In this document: in pieces, positions 18,692 through 27,121 of the stretch | How positions within the stretch are numbered: position 1 is the first letter of the stretch | Layout of the letters: the number at the start of each line of letters is the position of its first letter | NCBI GenBank assembly: GCA_013286145.1 | Contig: JABDGH010000006.1 | Span: 1,689 to 65,688 of the forward strand | Source of the DNA: Verrucomicrobiota bacterium | GTDB taxonomy: Bacteria; Verrucomicrobiota; Verrucomicrobiia; Methylacidiphilales; UBA1321 | Direction: 5' to 3' | DNA: 64,000 bases | Notes under the pieces: generated by a model | Told to the model about the DNA's origin: nothing | Database searches by the model: none | The model's input: only the letters and a program-made list of their open reading frames with translations | Program-made: the position numbers and the translations under genes

Positions 18692-18786
18692 GTCATCCTG
18701 AGCTTGTCGAAGGACCTCTTACTATTCTCTCGGAAAGTACCGCTGGAGCAAAATAATTAGAGGTCCTTCGACAAGCTCAGGATGAC
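18692..18786. repeat. Short GTCATCC fold-back element
   Basis: Arms GTCATCCTGAGCTTGTCGAA... and ...TTCGACAAGCTCAGGATGAC are perfect inverted repeats. Pairing continues inward through GGACCTCT/AGAGGTCC, bases that differ from the other copies. The loop is about 40 bases. It lies between alaS and ribBA. Confidence 0.9.
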
Positions 18787-18804
18787 GGGGCTTTTTTATA
18801 ATTC

Positions 18805-21642
18805 CTAAACGCTTGCCCGCACAAACTCCTCTGCCTTCGCAAGCGCGGCAGCGACGCCTTCGGGATTCGTTCCGCCACCTTGGGCCAGATCGGGACGTCC
18901 ACCGCCCTTGCCGCCAACCAGCGGAGCAATCGCCTGGATAATTTTTCCGGCCTGAATTTTCTTCGTATAAGCCGGGGCGACGGCGGAAAGAAGCGCGACC
19001 TTGCCTTGATCCACCGAGGCAAGCACGGCCACGCCCTGCCAGCGCGTCTTGAGCGCATCGGCCAGGACTGGCAAATAGGCTGCGGAGGCATCATTGACCT
19101 GATGCGCGATGAAAGGAACGTCTGCAATCGCGCGGGCGGCGGCAATCAGTTCGGCGGCATCCGTTGTCGCGCGCTTTTGGAAAGCGGCTTCCTGGCGCTT
19201 GCCCTCGTCCTTTTCATGCTGGGCGACATCAGCGGCGGCCTTGTGCAGGGCGGCTTCGCGGGCTTCCCAATGTTTCCAGTAGGCGGAAGGCGTTTCCTCG
19301 CCGGAAAAGGCCTTCAGCGCGGCAAGATCGGGTTTGCGCTCGCTTAATTGGGCATGGTGCTTGTCCTGTTGAGGCAGGAGATGCTGGATGTGCTCGATCA
19401 GGGCCGGGCCGCTCGCCGCTTCGATGCGGCGGATACCGGCGGCAATCGCTCCCTCGGAAATAATCTTGAAGTAACCGACCTTGCCCGACTGCCGGACATG
19501 GGTTCCCCCGCAAAGCTCCCTGGAGAAATCACCGATGGAAACGACGCGCACTATCTCGCCATATTTATCGCCGAAGAACTGGAGGATCGACGGATCGCCC
19601 TTCACCTCGGCGTAGGGACGTTCCTCCCACTTCACCGATACGTCTTCTTCGATCTTCTCGTTCACGAGCTTTTCGACTTCAGCGAGTTCGGCAGGCGTAA
19701 GCGCCGCGCCATGCGAGAAATCGAATCGCAACCGATCCGGCCCGACGTAGGAACCTTTTTGCGTGATCGTATTGCCAAGGACTTTGCGCAAAGCCCAGTT
19801 CAGCAAGTGCGTACCGGAGTGATGCGCTTCAATCTTTGCGCGACGAGGTTCATCAACGCGGAGGACAACTTCTTGGCGGTCATATAAAGTAGGAGGAGCA
19901 TCCATACCAAGTTGATGGCAAATCAACCCCCCAGATCTAACCGTATTGTATATTTTGAATGAACAACCTTCAACTTCAGCAGTCCCTGTATCGCCTAATT
20001 GACCTCCCATTTCAGCGTAAAAAGGCGATTCGTTAGAAACAAATGATTTTTCGAAGTGAAAAACAACGAGTGACGTCGTTTGGAGTTCATCGTAACCCGT
20101 GAAAATAGTTGGGTGAGAATTTTTGAGCTCAGCGAATCTTTCAACTGAAATAATTTCCTTTTTCTGTGCGGCCCTGCCACGTGCCTTTTGTTCATTCATC
20201 AGTTGATTGAACTCGGCAACATCAATTGTGAAACCGCGCTCACGGGCCATGAGTTCGGTCAAATCGAGCGGAAAGCCATAGGTATCATAAAGCTCAAAGG
20301 CACCCGATCCCATAAAAGGAAGTGGTGACATTCCTACCCTGGATTCGATTTCCAATCTTTCGAATCGTTCGGAAAGAAGAGTTTTATGTTGTGCAAGCAT
20401 GTACTCAAACCTTTCGATTCCTCGTTCAAGCGTACGGAAAAAACTCTCCTCTTCGTTGGTCAGCGTTTTCTTGATGAGGTCGGCTTGCTTGACGACTTCG
20501 GGAAAGATAGAGCCCATCGTCTTGCCGAGGACATCAACGAGCTTGGCGAGAAACGGTTCGCGCAGGCCGAGGTTACGACCGTATTTAACAGCCCGACGGA
20601 GAATGCGGCGAAGGACGTATCCCCTCCCCTCGTTGCTGGGCTGGATGCCATCGGCGATGGAGAAGCTGAGGGTGCGGATATGATCGGCGATGACGCGGAA
20701 GGCGACGTCAATTTTTTCCTGTTCGCTCAGGTTTTGCGCCGAGGAGGGCAACGTGGAACCGTATTTTTTGCCTGTGAGTTTTTCCAATTCGTCGAAAATG
20801 GGACGAAAGACATCGGTTTCGTAATTGGAGATTTTGCCCGTGGTGAAGTCGGTCAGGCCTTTCGTGCCCTGGATCATGGAGCAGACGCGCTCGAAGCCCA
20901 TGCCGGTATCGACGTGCTTCGCGGGAAGCTCGACGAACGTGCCATCGGGGTTCGCGTTGAACTGGATGAATACGAGGTTCCAGATTTCAATGCAACGGGC
21001 GTCGCCCTTGTTCACGAGTTCACGGCCTGATTTCTGGCGCTCAAGATCAAGCTCGCGCGGGCCGATGGTGAGATCGACGTGGAGTTCCGAGCAGGGGCCG
21101 CACGGGCCGGTGTCGCCCATCATCCAGAAGTTGTCCTTCTTGTTGCCGTTGACGATGTGGATCGCGGGATCGAGTCCGGCCTTCTTGAAAATCGCCGCCC
21201 AGGCATCGTAGGCTTCCTGGTCGAAGCTGGCGGGATCGCCCTCGCCCGGTTTATAGACCGTGGCGTAAATTCGCGACGCAGGAAATTTCCAACGTTCGAC
21301 GACAAGTTCCCACGCCCAGGCAATCGCCTCCTTCTTGAAGTAATCGCCGAAGGACCAATTGCCGAGCATCTCGAAAAAGGTGTGGTGATAGGTGTCGAAG
21401 CCGACGTCCTCGAGATCGTTGTGCTTGCCGCCGGCGCGGATGCATTTCTGCGTATCGGCGGCGCGGGCCGGATTGTAGGAGCAGGGCACCTGGCCAAGAA
21501 AGATCGGCACGAACTGGTTCATGCCCGCGTTGGTGAAGAGGAGATTGGGGGAGTCAGGCAGCAGCGAACTGGAGGGCACGATGGTGTGCTTCTTCTCACG
21601 GAAGAAATCGAGGAAGCTGCTGCGAATTTCGGAAGAGGTCAT
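18805..21642 (-). CDS. alaS: Alanine-tRNA ligase AlaS
   Basis: Charges tRNA-Ala and edits mischarged Ser and Gly. The class II catalytic core starts SSEIRSSFLDFFREKKHTIVP and includes FTNAGMNQF; the editing domain has the zinc residues HHSGTHLL and CGGTHV; the C-terminal domain ends GGKGGGRPDLAQGGG. I chose the ATG at 21642 (945 aa); a 13-residue upstream extension lies in an AT-rich leader. The length is somewhat above the usual 870-880. The stretch coding for about residues 415-590 is AT-richer than the rest. Confidence 0.95.
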   Translation of the reverse strand: MTSSEIRSSFLDFFREKKHTIVPSSSLLPDSPNLLFTNAGMNQFVPIFLGQVPCSYNPARAADTQKCIRAGGKHNDLEDVGFDTYHHTFFEMLGNWSFGDYFKKEAIAWAWELVVERWKFPASRIYATVYKPGEGDPASFDQEAYDAWAAIFKKAGLDPAIHIVNGNKKDNFWMMGDTGPCGPCSELHVDLTIGPRELDLERQKSGRELVNKGDARCIEIWNLVFIQFNANPDGTFVELPAKHVDTGMGFERVCSMIQGTKGLTDFTTGKISNYETDVFRPIFDELEKLTGKKYGSTLPSSAQNLSEQEKIDVAFRVIADHIRTLSFSIADGIQPSNEGRGYVLRRILRRAVKYGRNLGLREPFLAKLVDVLGKTMGSIFPEVVKQADLIKKTLTNEEESFFRTLERGIERFEYMLAQHKTLLSERFERLEIESRVGMSPLPFMGSGAFELYDTYGFPLDLTELMARERGFTIDVAEFNQLMNEQKARGRAAQKKEIISVERFAELKNSHPTIFTGYDELQTTSLVVFHFEKSFVSNESPFYAEMGGQLGDTGTAEVEGCSFKIYNTVRSGGLICHQLGMDAPPTLYDRQEVVLRVDEPRRAKIEAHHSGTHLLNWALRKVLGNTITQKGSYVGPDRLRFDFSHGAALTPAELAEVEKLVNEKIEEDVSVKWEERPYAEVKGDPSILQFFGDKYGEIVRVVSIGDFSRELCGGTHVRQSGKVGYFKIISEGAIAAGIRRIEAASGPALIEHIQHLLPQQDKHHAQLSERKPDLAALKAFSGEETPSAYWKHWEAREAALHKAAADVAQHEKDEGKRQEAAFQKRATTDAAELIAAARAIADVPFIAHQVNDASAAYLPVLADALKTRWQGVAVLASVDQGKVALLSAVAPAYTKKIQAGKIIQAIAPLVGGKGGGRPDLAQGGGTNPEGVAAALAKAEEFVRASV

Positions 21643-21788
21643 TTTTTGACGAAGAATTACGGAATTAACGGAATTTACCAAATTAACGGAATTTTTTTAT
21701 GGAAGGAGGTGAAAAATAATTTTAGACAGGATTAATAAGATTTTTGAATGAGCTTGGATTAATTGATTCATTTACTCAAAACCAATCC

Positions 21789-21900
21789 GTCATCCTGAGC
21801 TTGTCGAAGGATCAGCTTCCGAGTCGTTCGTCAGTTACCCATCGCATTGATAATTCCGAAAGCGCATTGAAAGCTGATCCTTCGACAAGCTCAGGATGAC
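21789..21900. repeat. Short GTCATCC fold-back element
   Basis: Perfectly inverted arms begin GTCATCCTGAGCTTGTCGAA and extend inward through GGATCAGCTT/AAGCTGATCC, around a loop of about 50 bases. It occupies the 304-base gap between alaS and ispG; the rest of that gap is the AT-rich alaS leader, which carries the word TTAACGGAATT twice, and a few bases after ispG. Confidence 0.9.
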
Positions 21901-21946
21901 AGGTTGATAAATTGAACACTTGGCGACTCGCTGCGCTCGGGTCAGT

Positions 21947-23734
21947 TTAAGAAGCAACGGCAGGCACCGGCGCGTCGAACCATTTGCCGTTTTCCTTGAT
22001 GAGATCGACCAGGCGGTCAACCGCCTCGGTTTCGGGGATGTTGAATTTCACCGGCGTCTTGCCGATGTAGAGATTCACCTTGCCGGGCGCGCCGCCGACG
22101 TAACCGAAATCGGCATCGGCCATTTCACCCGGGCCGTTGACGATGCAGCCCATGATGGCGATTTTGACGCCCTTGAGATGGTTTGTGGACTCGCGAATCT
22201 TGGCCGTGGTGGTCTGGAGATTAAAGAGCGTACGACCGCAGGAGGGACACGCCACATAATCGGTCTTGAAGATGCGGTTGCCGACCGACTGGAGAATATT
22301 GAACGCCAACCGGACACTCGCGCCGGGGCCAGGTTCACCGCGAACGAGAATGGCATCGCCGATGCCGTCGCAAAGCAACGCGCCGATATTGGTGGCGGCA
22401 CTTAGCATGGTGTCGAGCACATCGGGCTTGGCGCCAGTGGCAGGCGGCAGGAAAGTATCCTTAAGGAGAATCGGGTGCTTCGCAGGAATCTGCGCGGCGA
22501 GATAGCGATAAGCGACGATGGGCGAAAGTGTGCAGCCATCCTTGATCGTCACCAGATGCGCCTCGCGCGCGGAAGCGAGAAATTCGAGGGCCTTGCCGTC
22601 GCGGGGATCGACTTCGATGATCGATTCCTTCTCGATGACAAAATCGGGGAAGATGTCGCCGAGCTGCACGCGCTTGTGCTCGATGGCCTGGTAGGTATCG
22701 AGCGTTGCGCCCACGCGGGTGGAAATCGAGGAACCTCCCGCAGTCCCCTCCCCGAGCGAGATCGAATCCGAAGTACGACGCGCAAAGACAAAGGGATCGA
22801 AACTGAGCGGCGGTTGCTGCGGCGGAAGCTCGTCCTTGGCGTGATGGGCTGCGAGCGCGACCAGGGCGCGGGCCACGGGAATTTCATGCACGCTATCCTC
22901 GGTCAACGAAACGCGAACCGTGTCGCCAATGCCGTCAGCCAGAAGCGCGCCGATGCCAATCGCGCTCTTGATCCGGCCATCTTCGCCGTCACCAGCCTCG
23001 GTGACCCCGAGATGCAGCGGGTAATTCCAATCGTGCCCGAGCTCAAGCAGACGCGCGGTGAGCAGGCGATAGGCGTTAATCATCACCTTCGGATTGCTCG
23101 ACTTCATCGAGAAAACGAAATCGTGATAACCGTACTTGCGGGCGATCCGCGCAAATTCAACGGCGCTTTCGACCATGCCCGCAGGCGTGTCGCCGAAGCG
23201 GTTCATGATGCGGTCGGAAAGCGAGCCGTGGTTGGTGCCGATGCGCATGGCGATGCCGCGCTGCTTGCAAAGCTCAACCAGCGGCTTGAAGGTCTCGTCG
23301 ATGCGGGCGAGTTCCTCCTCGTATTGGTCGTCGGTATATTCGCGGATGGCAAATTTCTTTTTATCGGCGAAGTTGCCGGGATTGACGCGGACTTTCTCGA
23401 TCCATTGCGCGGCTTCCATCGCGGCGTCGGGCTTGAAGTGGATGTCGGCGACAATCGGCACATCGCAATCGGCGGCAATTAACTCAGCCTTGATGTTCTT
23501 GAGATTGGCCGCGTCCTTGACGGTGGGAGCGGTGATGCGGACGATTTCGCAACCGACCTTGACGAGGTCGAGGGTCTGCTTGACGCATTCGCGCGTGTCC
23601 ATCGTGTCGCAGGTGAGCATCGACTGGACACGGATCGGGTTGGCCCCGCCAAGACCGACTTTGCCGACCTTGACCTCACGGGAAAGGCGGCGCTGATAGT
23701 GGTAGGGATTGTGGCAATAGGGAACGGGGGACAT
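21947..23734 (-). CDS. ispG: 4-hydroxy-3-methylbut-2-enyl diphosphate synthase IspG, long form
   Basis: Reductive [4Fe-4S] enzyme of the MEP isoprenoid pathway. The N-terminal TIM barrel (GANPIRVQSMLT, EIVRITAPTVKDA, GTNHGSLSDRI) is followed by a large extra domain, and the C-terminal cluster domain has CPSCGRTL and CIVNGPGEMADADFG. At 595 aa from the ATG at 23734 it is the three-domain type found in plants, Chlamydiae and Bacteroidetes rather than the compact E. coli type. An ATG at 23743 is an equal alternative start. Confidence 0.94.
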   Translation of the reverse strand: MSPVPYCHNPYHYQRRLSREVKVGKVGLGGANPIRVQSMLTCDTMDTRECVKQTLDLVKVGCEIVRITAPTVKDAANLKNIKAELIAADCDVPIVADIHFKPDAAMEAAQWIEKVRVNPGNFADKKKFAIREYTDDQYEEELARIDETFKPLVELCKQRGIAMRIGTNHGSLSDRIMNRFGDTPAGMVESAVEFARIARKYGYHDFVFSMKSSNPKVMINAYRLLTARLLELGHDWNYPLHLGVTEAGDGEDGRIKSAIGIGALLADGIGDTVRVSLTEDSVHEIPVARALVALAAHHAKDELPPQQPPLSFDPFVFARRTSDSISLGEGTAGGSSISTRVGATLDTYQAIEHKRVQLGDIFPDFVIEKESIIEVDPRDGKALEFLASAREAHLVTIKDGCTLSPIVAYRYLAAQIPAKHPILLKDTFLPPATGAKPDVLDTMLSAATNIGALLCDGIGDAILVRGEPGPGASVRLAFNILQSVGNRIFKTDYVACPSCGRTLFNLQTTTAKIRESTNHLKGVKIAIMGCIVNGPGEMADADFGYVGGAPGKVNLYIGKTPVKFNIPETEAVDRLVDLIKENGKWFDAPVPAVAS

Positions 23735-23819
23735 GTGAACCATTACCCTAGAATCTATCGGATGGAAGGGCAAGCCCGTGGTAGTCGTTGCTGAGACCCC
23801 ATAAGTACCGCTCAACAGG

Positions 23820-23844
23820 GTAGCCGCCGACGGCCCGTCGGCGG
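23820..23844 (+). repeat. REP hairpin, left flank of the RAYT gene
   Basis: A GTAG head followed by arms CCGCCGAC and GTCGGCGG around GGCCC. It ends 49 bases before the transposase start. The same sequence occurs inverted at 24354-24378, so the gene sits between mirror-image REPs. Confidence 0.9.
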
Positions 23845-23893
23845 GTTTGCAGATAGGATTGGCAATAGGTGGAGCCCATGATATTTCGATTTC

Positions 23894-24343
23894 GTGTCCA
23901 AGATATATCCCGACAAGAAGTTATTTCATGACTTGCCAAATTGGGTAGGCTCCGAAGCTGTCTATTTTATTACGGTTTGCGGAAAAGTCCGGGGTGAAAA
24001 TCAATTTTGCAATTCTGTTTTGGGACCGATTGTATTGGAATCAATCAGGTGGCGGCATCAAAACGAAGACTGGTTTTGTCCTTTGGGCGTATTAATGCCG
24101 GATCATATCCACCTCTTGCTTCAGTTTCCTCACAATCGGCCTTTTGCCCGCACGATTAGAGATTGGAAAAATTGGCTGGCCCGACTCCACGAAGTTAAGT
24201 GGCAGGATAATTTTTTCGATCATCGCTTGCGAAGTGACGAAAACCTGGAACAGAAAGGTTGGTATATATTACAAAATCCCGTGAGGGCTGGGCTGATTTT
24301 GAAAGCGGAGAATTGGCCGTATGTGTGGAGGCCATCGTCTTAG
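23894..24343 (+). CDS. rayT: REP-associated tyrosine transposase (RAYT, Y1/TnpA_REP family)
   Basis: A 149-residue single-stranded-DNA transposase of the IS200/IS605-like Y1 superfamily. The HUH metal motif is HIH at residues 71-73 in LMPDHIHLLL. The likely catalytic Tyr is residue 124 in KGWYILQNPVRAGL, a RAYT hallmark, and FFDHRLRSDEN is another. Translation starts with GTG. Inverted REPs lie 49 bases upstream and 10 bases downstream, the arrangement expected if the enzyme recognises and disperses REP hairpins. The reading frame is intact. Confidence 0.93.
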   Translation: MSKIYPDKKLFHDLPNWVGSEAVYFITVCGKVRGENQFCNSVLGPIVLESIRWRHQNEDWFCPLGVLMPDHIHLLLQFPHNRPFARTIRDWKNWLARLHEVKWQDNFFDHRLRSDENLEQKGWYILQNPVRAGLILKAENWPYVWRPSS

Positions 24344-24353
24344 CGTCCTTCTT

Positions 24354-24378
24354 CCGCCGACGGGCCGTCGGCGGCTAC
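24354..24378 (-). repeat. REP hairpin, right flank of the RAYT gene
   Basis: Reading on the minus strand it is GTAG plus the same CCGCCGAC/GTCGGCGG hairpin as the left flank, in opposite orientation. It starts ten bases after the transposase stop and ends just before rseP. Confidence 0.9.
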
Positions 24379-24390
24379 CTTTTCGGACAA

Positions 24391-26040
24391 CTACGGAGAG
24401 GTCGGCTTGGGGGCAAATTTGATTTCTCCGCCCCCGGAATTCATCGCGATCTTACCCGAATCCTGGACATCGAAGAAAGTGACATAGACCATGTAACTGA
24501 TGAGAAGGAGCGCGCAGGCGGTCTGGAGAGGTTCGAGAAGGCTCATGCTGAGCGGACGACGACGAATCCATTCGATGATGGAGAGCGTGATGTGACCGCC
24601 ATCGAGAACGGGTAACGGAAAGAGATTGAGCATGGCAAGATTGACGTTGATGACGACAGCAAGCCAGAGCGCCATGCGCCAGCCGTTCTCGCTGCTCAAG
24701 ACGATAAAGAAAATATTCATGATGCCGACAGGGCCGCTCAGTTGCGAGGCACTGACGTTGGAGTGGGGCGTGACCAAGGCCATAAGGGTGCTTCGCACCA
24801 TGTCCACCGATTCCGCCACCTGATTCCACGGGGTAAGATGAACCAGAACCACATCTGTGCTCTCGTCCAGATCGAGGCCGATGGCCGTTTGCGCTTCATC
24901 CTTGGGAATGTCCCTGGGTTCGAGAGGTTTTTCCGGCTGAACAACCAGGGGAAGGGTTTCGCTCCCACGGGCGATGGTTAGGTTCAGCGGAGCATTGGGC
25001 GAATCCTTCATGTGCTGGTAAATGGCCATGTAGGTGAGAAGCGGGGCGCCGTCCAGTGCCACCAATCGGTCGCCCTTTTTGATACCGGCCACAGCAGCAG
25101 GGCTGTTGGGAAGTATCTTGCCGACAATGAGATTTTTCTCCTCAGGAGCGATTTGAATTTTCGGGGGAGAGTTCCGTTCCCACCAGTGATGTTCCCTGGC
25201 CTCGATTTGCGGCATGACCTCGAAGGTTTGAGGCTGACCGTTGCGTTCGACCACAATGGTGAGAGGCAAAACGGTGCTGGTGATAATGCGCCAGGTGACG
25301 CCATCGCCCACGCCCATCCAGCGTGAGACGGTGTGTCCGTTGATGCTTTTGATGACATCTCCCGCGCGAAGTCCCGCCTTGGCGGCTGGTCCATCGGGGA
25401 TGGCATAGCCAATCGTGGTGGTTTTTTCCGTGTAAGTACTCGGCTTGCCGACGGCCCACACGATACAGGCAAAAACGATGGCGAGTCCGAAGCTGAAAAG
25501 CGGCCCTGCAAATGCGACGATGATTTTATGCCAGGGCGATGCCGGGGGCAGCTCTTCCTTGGGCGTATCCGTTTTGCCTTCGATGGCTTCCATGGGAGCC
25601 ATTTGGGGCAATGCGACATAACCACCCCCAGGAATCGAACCGAGGATATACTCCACCCCGTCAATTTTTTTGGACCAAAGGGGCTTGCCGAACCAGATCG
25701 CAAATTTATCGATCTTCAGCCCGCACCAGCGCGCAGCGAGAAAATGGCCAAGCTCGTGGACAATGATGAGGATGTTGAAGAGCGCGATTACTTCCAACAA
25801 CGTGATAGTGGAAAAGACCACTGTCCGGGGGCCATACCGAAATCCTAATAGAATGAGGAGGGCCAGAATAACGGTCAGTACAGCCCAAAAATTAAAACTA
25901 TGGAAAAACGGACGTTTCGGAACCAAGACATCAGCTTTATCTGTAGGCGGAATGGATGATCCCGATTCGCCATCCGGCAAAACCTGGGCGGAGGCCGACA
26001 TCGCGTTTTTTTCTGGAGGCACTGAGGGGCTGCTATTCAT
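24391..26040 (-). CDS. rseP: Site-2 protease RseP
   Basis: Inner-membrane zinc metalloprotease for regulated intramembrane proteolysis. The HELGH zinc motif is at residues 95-99, LPVLDGGH carries the third ligand, and two PDZ-like regions (GLRAGDVIKSINGHTV, GIKKGDRLVALDGAPL) lie between. Length 549 aa includes a polar N-terminal extension of about 45 residues not usual in E. coli RseP. It may act on the membrane anti-sigma encoded at 8.2-8.9 kb, though that link is only inference. Confidence 0.92.
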   Translation of the reverse strand: MNSSPSVPPEKNAMSASAQVLPDGESGSSIPPTDKADVLVPKRPFFHSFNFWAVLTVILALLILLGFRYGPRTVVFSTITLLEVIALFNILIIVHELGHFLAARWCGLKIDKFAIWFGKPLWSKKIDGVEYILGSIPGGGYVALPQMAPMEAIEGKTDTPKEELPPASPWHKIIVAFAGPLFSFGLAIVFACIVWAVGKPSTYTEKTTTIGYAIPDGPAAKAGLRAGDVIKSINGHTVSRWMGVGDGVTWRIITSTVLPLTIVVERNGQPQTFEVMPQIEAREHHWWERNSPPKIQIAPEEKNLIVGKILPNSPAAVAGIKKGDRLVALDGAPLLTYMAIYQHMKDSPNAPLNLTIARGSETLPLVVQPEKPLEPRDIPKDEAQTAIGLDLDESTDVVLVHLTPWNQVAESVDMVRSTLMALVTPHSNVSASQLSGPVGIMNIFFIVLSSENGWRMALWLAVVINVNLAMLNLFPLPVLDGGHITLSIIEWIRRRPLSMSLLEPLQTACALLLISYMVYVTFFDVQDSGKIAMNSGGGEIKFAPKPTSP

Positions 26041-26154
26041 GAGGAGATTTTATAAACGGACGCAGGATCAATTAACGCAATCGATCCAATATATCGCAAA
26101 ACGGGCATCTGCTGTAGTTAAAAGATCGTAACGTATCGGGCTGCGGCTGTTTAA

Positions 26155-26934
26155 CTAGGCGGCCAAAACCGATTCAGGCTTGGGTTGTCCCATTGGCGTT
26201 TCTTCGGGTTTGGCCACTGATTCGGCATAGATGGGGCCGAACCAGGTATCGACCAGGCAAAGTCCAAAGACCGCACCGAACGGGATGGTGTAAAAAAAGG
26301 AAGTGGTGATCGAGTTGACCCCGACGATGAAGGCCGAGGCAATGAGGTAATCTTTCCAGCCCTTGCGAAACAATCGCCAGTTTTCAAAGTAATTAAGCGC
26401 ACAGTTGGGAATGGAATGGCCGTCGAGCCAGCGACAGCAAGCCACGCCACAGAACGGAATCACGAAGAGCATGATCGGCGGAATGAATAACGTGAGCAAA
26501 GTGGCGGGCAGACCCAGAAGGTAAATAAAGAGACCGTAACAGGCACCCATCCAAAGAGCTACCGGGAGTAGCAGGGTCGTTATGGCCAGCATGAGTTTGA
26601 CCGCGCCTTCCTTGGCGAAGACACCCAATCTGTTCCATTGCCAGTCGGGTAGCTGGATGCCGCGTCCCGTGCGGGCCCGGCGCAGAACCTCGAACGTGAA
26701 GCCGAGCGGAAACCAAAAAGAGAGGACATTAAAACCAAGTATCCATGGGAAAACCGCCTGCACCCAATCGGGTCCCTGGCCGGAGAAATAGGAGGGAGCC
26801 AGCGCCACCAAAAATGGATTGATGAGAAGAAAGCCTCCCAAAACGACCTTGGCCAACCAATGCCGATCCGAAAGTATTTGGCGAAAACCATCTTTTTGGT
26901 CACTGAAACGTAAAGCAGAAAGCGATTTCATCAT
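26155..26934 (-). CDS. Multi-pass membrane protein, DUF4013-like
   Basis: A 259-residue protein with about five hydrophobic segments and a short polar N-terminus (KSLSALRFSDQKDGF). Gly-rich turns and the overall pattern resemble DUF4013 proteins, whose function is unknown. The chosen ATG is at 26934; a frame to 26949 adds five residues. It faces away from the Amt gene. Confidence 0.55.
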   Translation of the reverse strand: MMKSLSALRFSDQKDGFRQILSDRHWLAKVVLGGFLLINPFLVALAPSYFSGQGPDWVQAVFPWILGFNVLSFWFPLGFTFEVLRRARTGRGIQLPDWQWNRLGVFAKEGAVKLMLAITTLLLPVALWMGACYGLFIYLLGLPATLLTLFIPPIMLFVIPFCGVACCRWLDGHSIPNCALNYFENWRLFRKGWKDYLIASAFIVGVNSITTSFFYTIPFGAVFGLCLVDTWFGPIYAESVAKPEETPMGQPKPESVLAA

Positions 26935-27121
26935 TTTGTAGCAGAGCAAATTCGCGAAAAAAAGTTGGTTGCGTCAAGGTAAACATTTGCAGCCAAGTTC
27001 TTCACTTTGAAAAGATCGTACAACAAAACTAGAAAATTTCCATGCCTCATCCATATGGCTAATGATTGGAATCTGCTTGCCATTTTAATTCATATTTTGC
27101 TTGTATATTATTAACAGATAT

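Noticed and set aside
22475-23482. 335-codon open frame antisense to ispG
   Set aside because: Shadow of ispG; no domain or start signal of its own.
27067-27080. Sigma-54-like TTGG...TTGC sequence upstream of amt
   Set aside because: The distance between the GG and GC pairs is one base short of the -24/-12 consensus, so I do not call a sigma-54 promoter despite the plausible nitrogen link.
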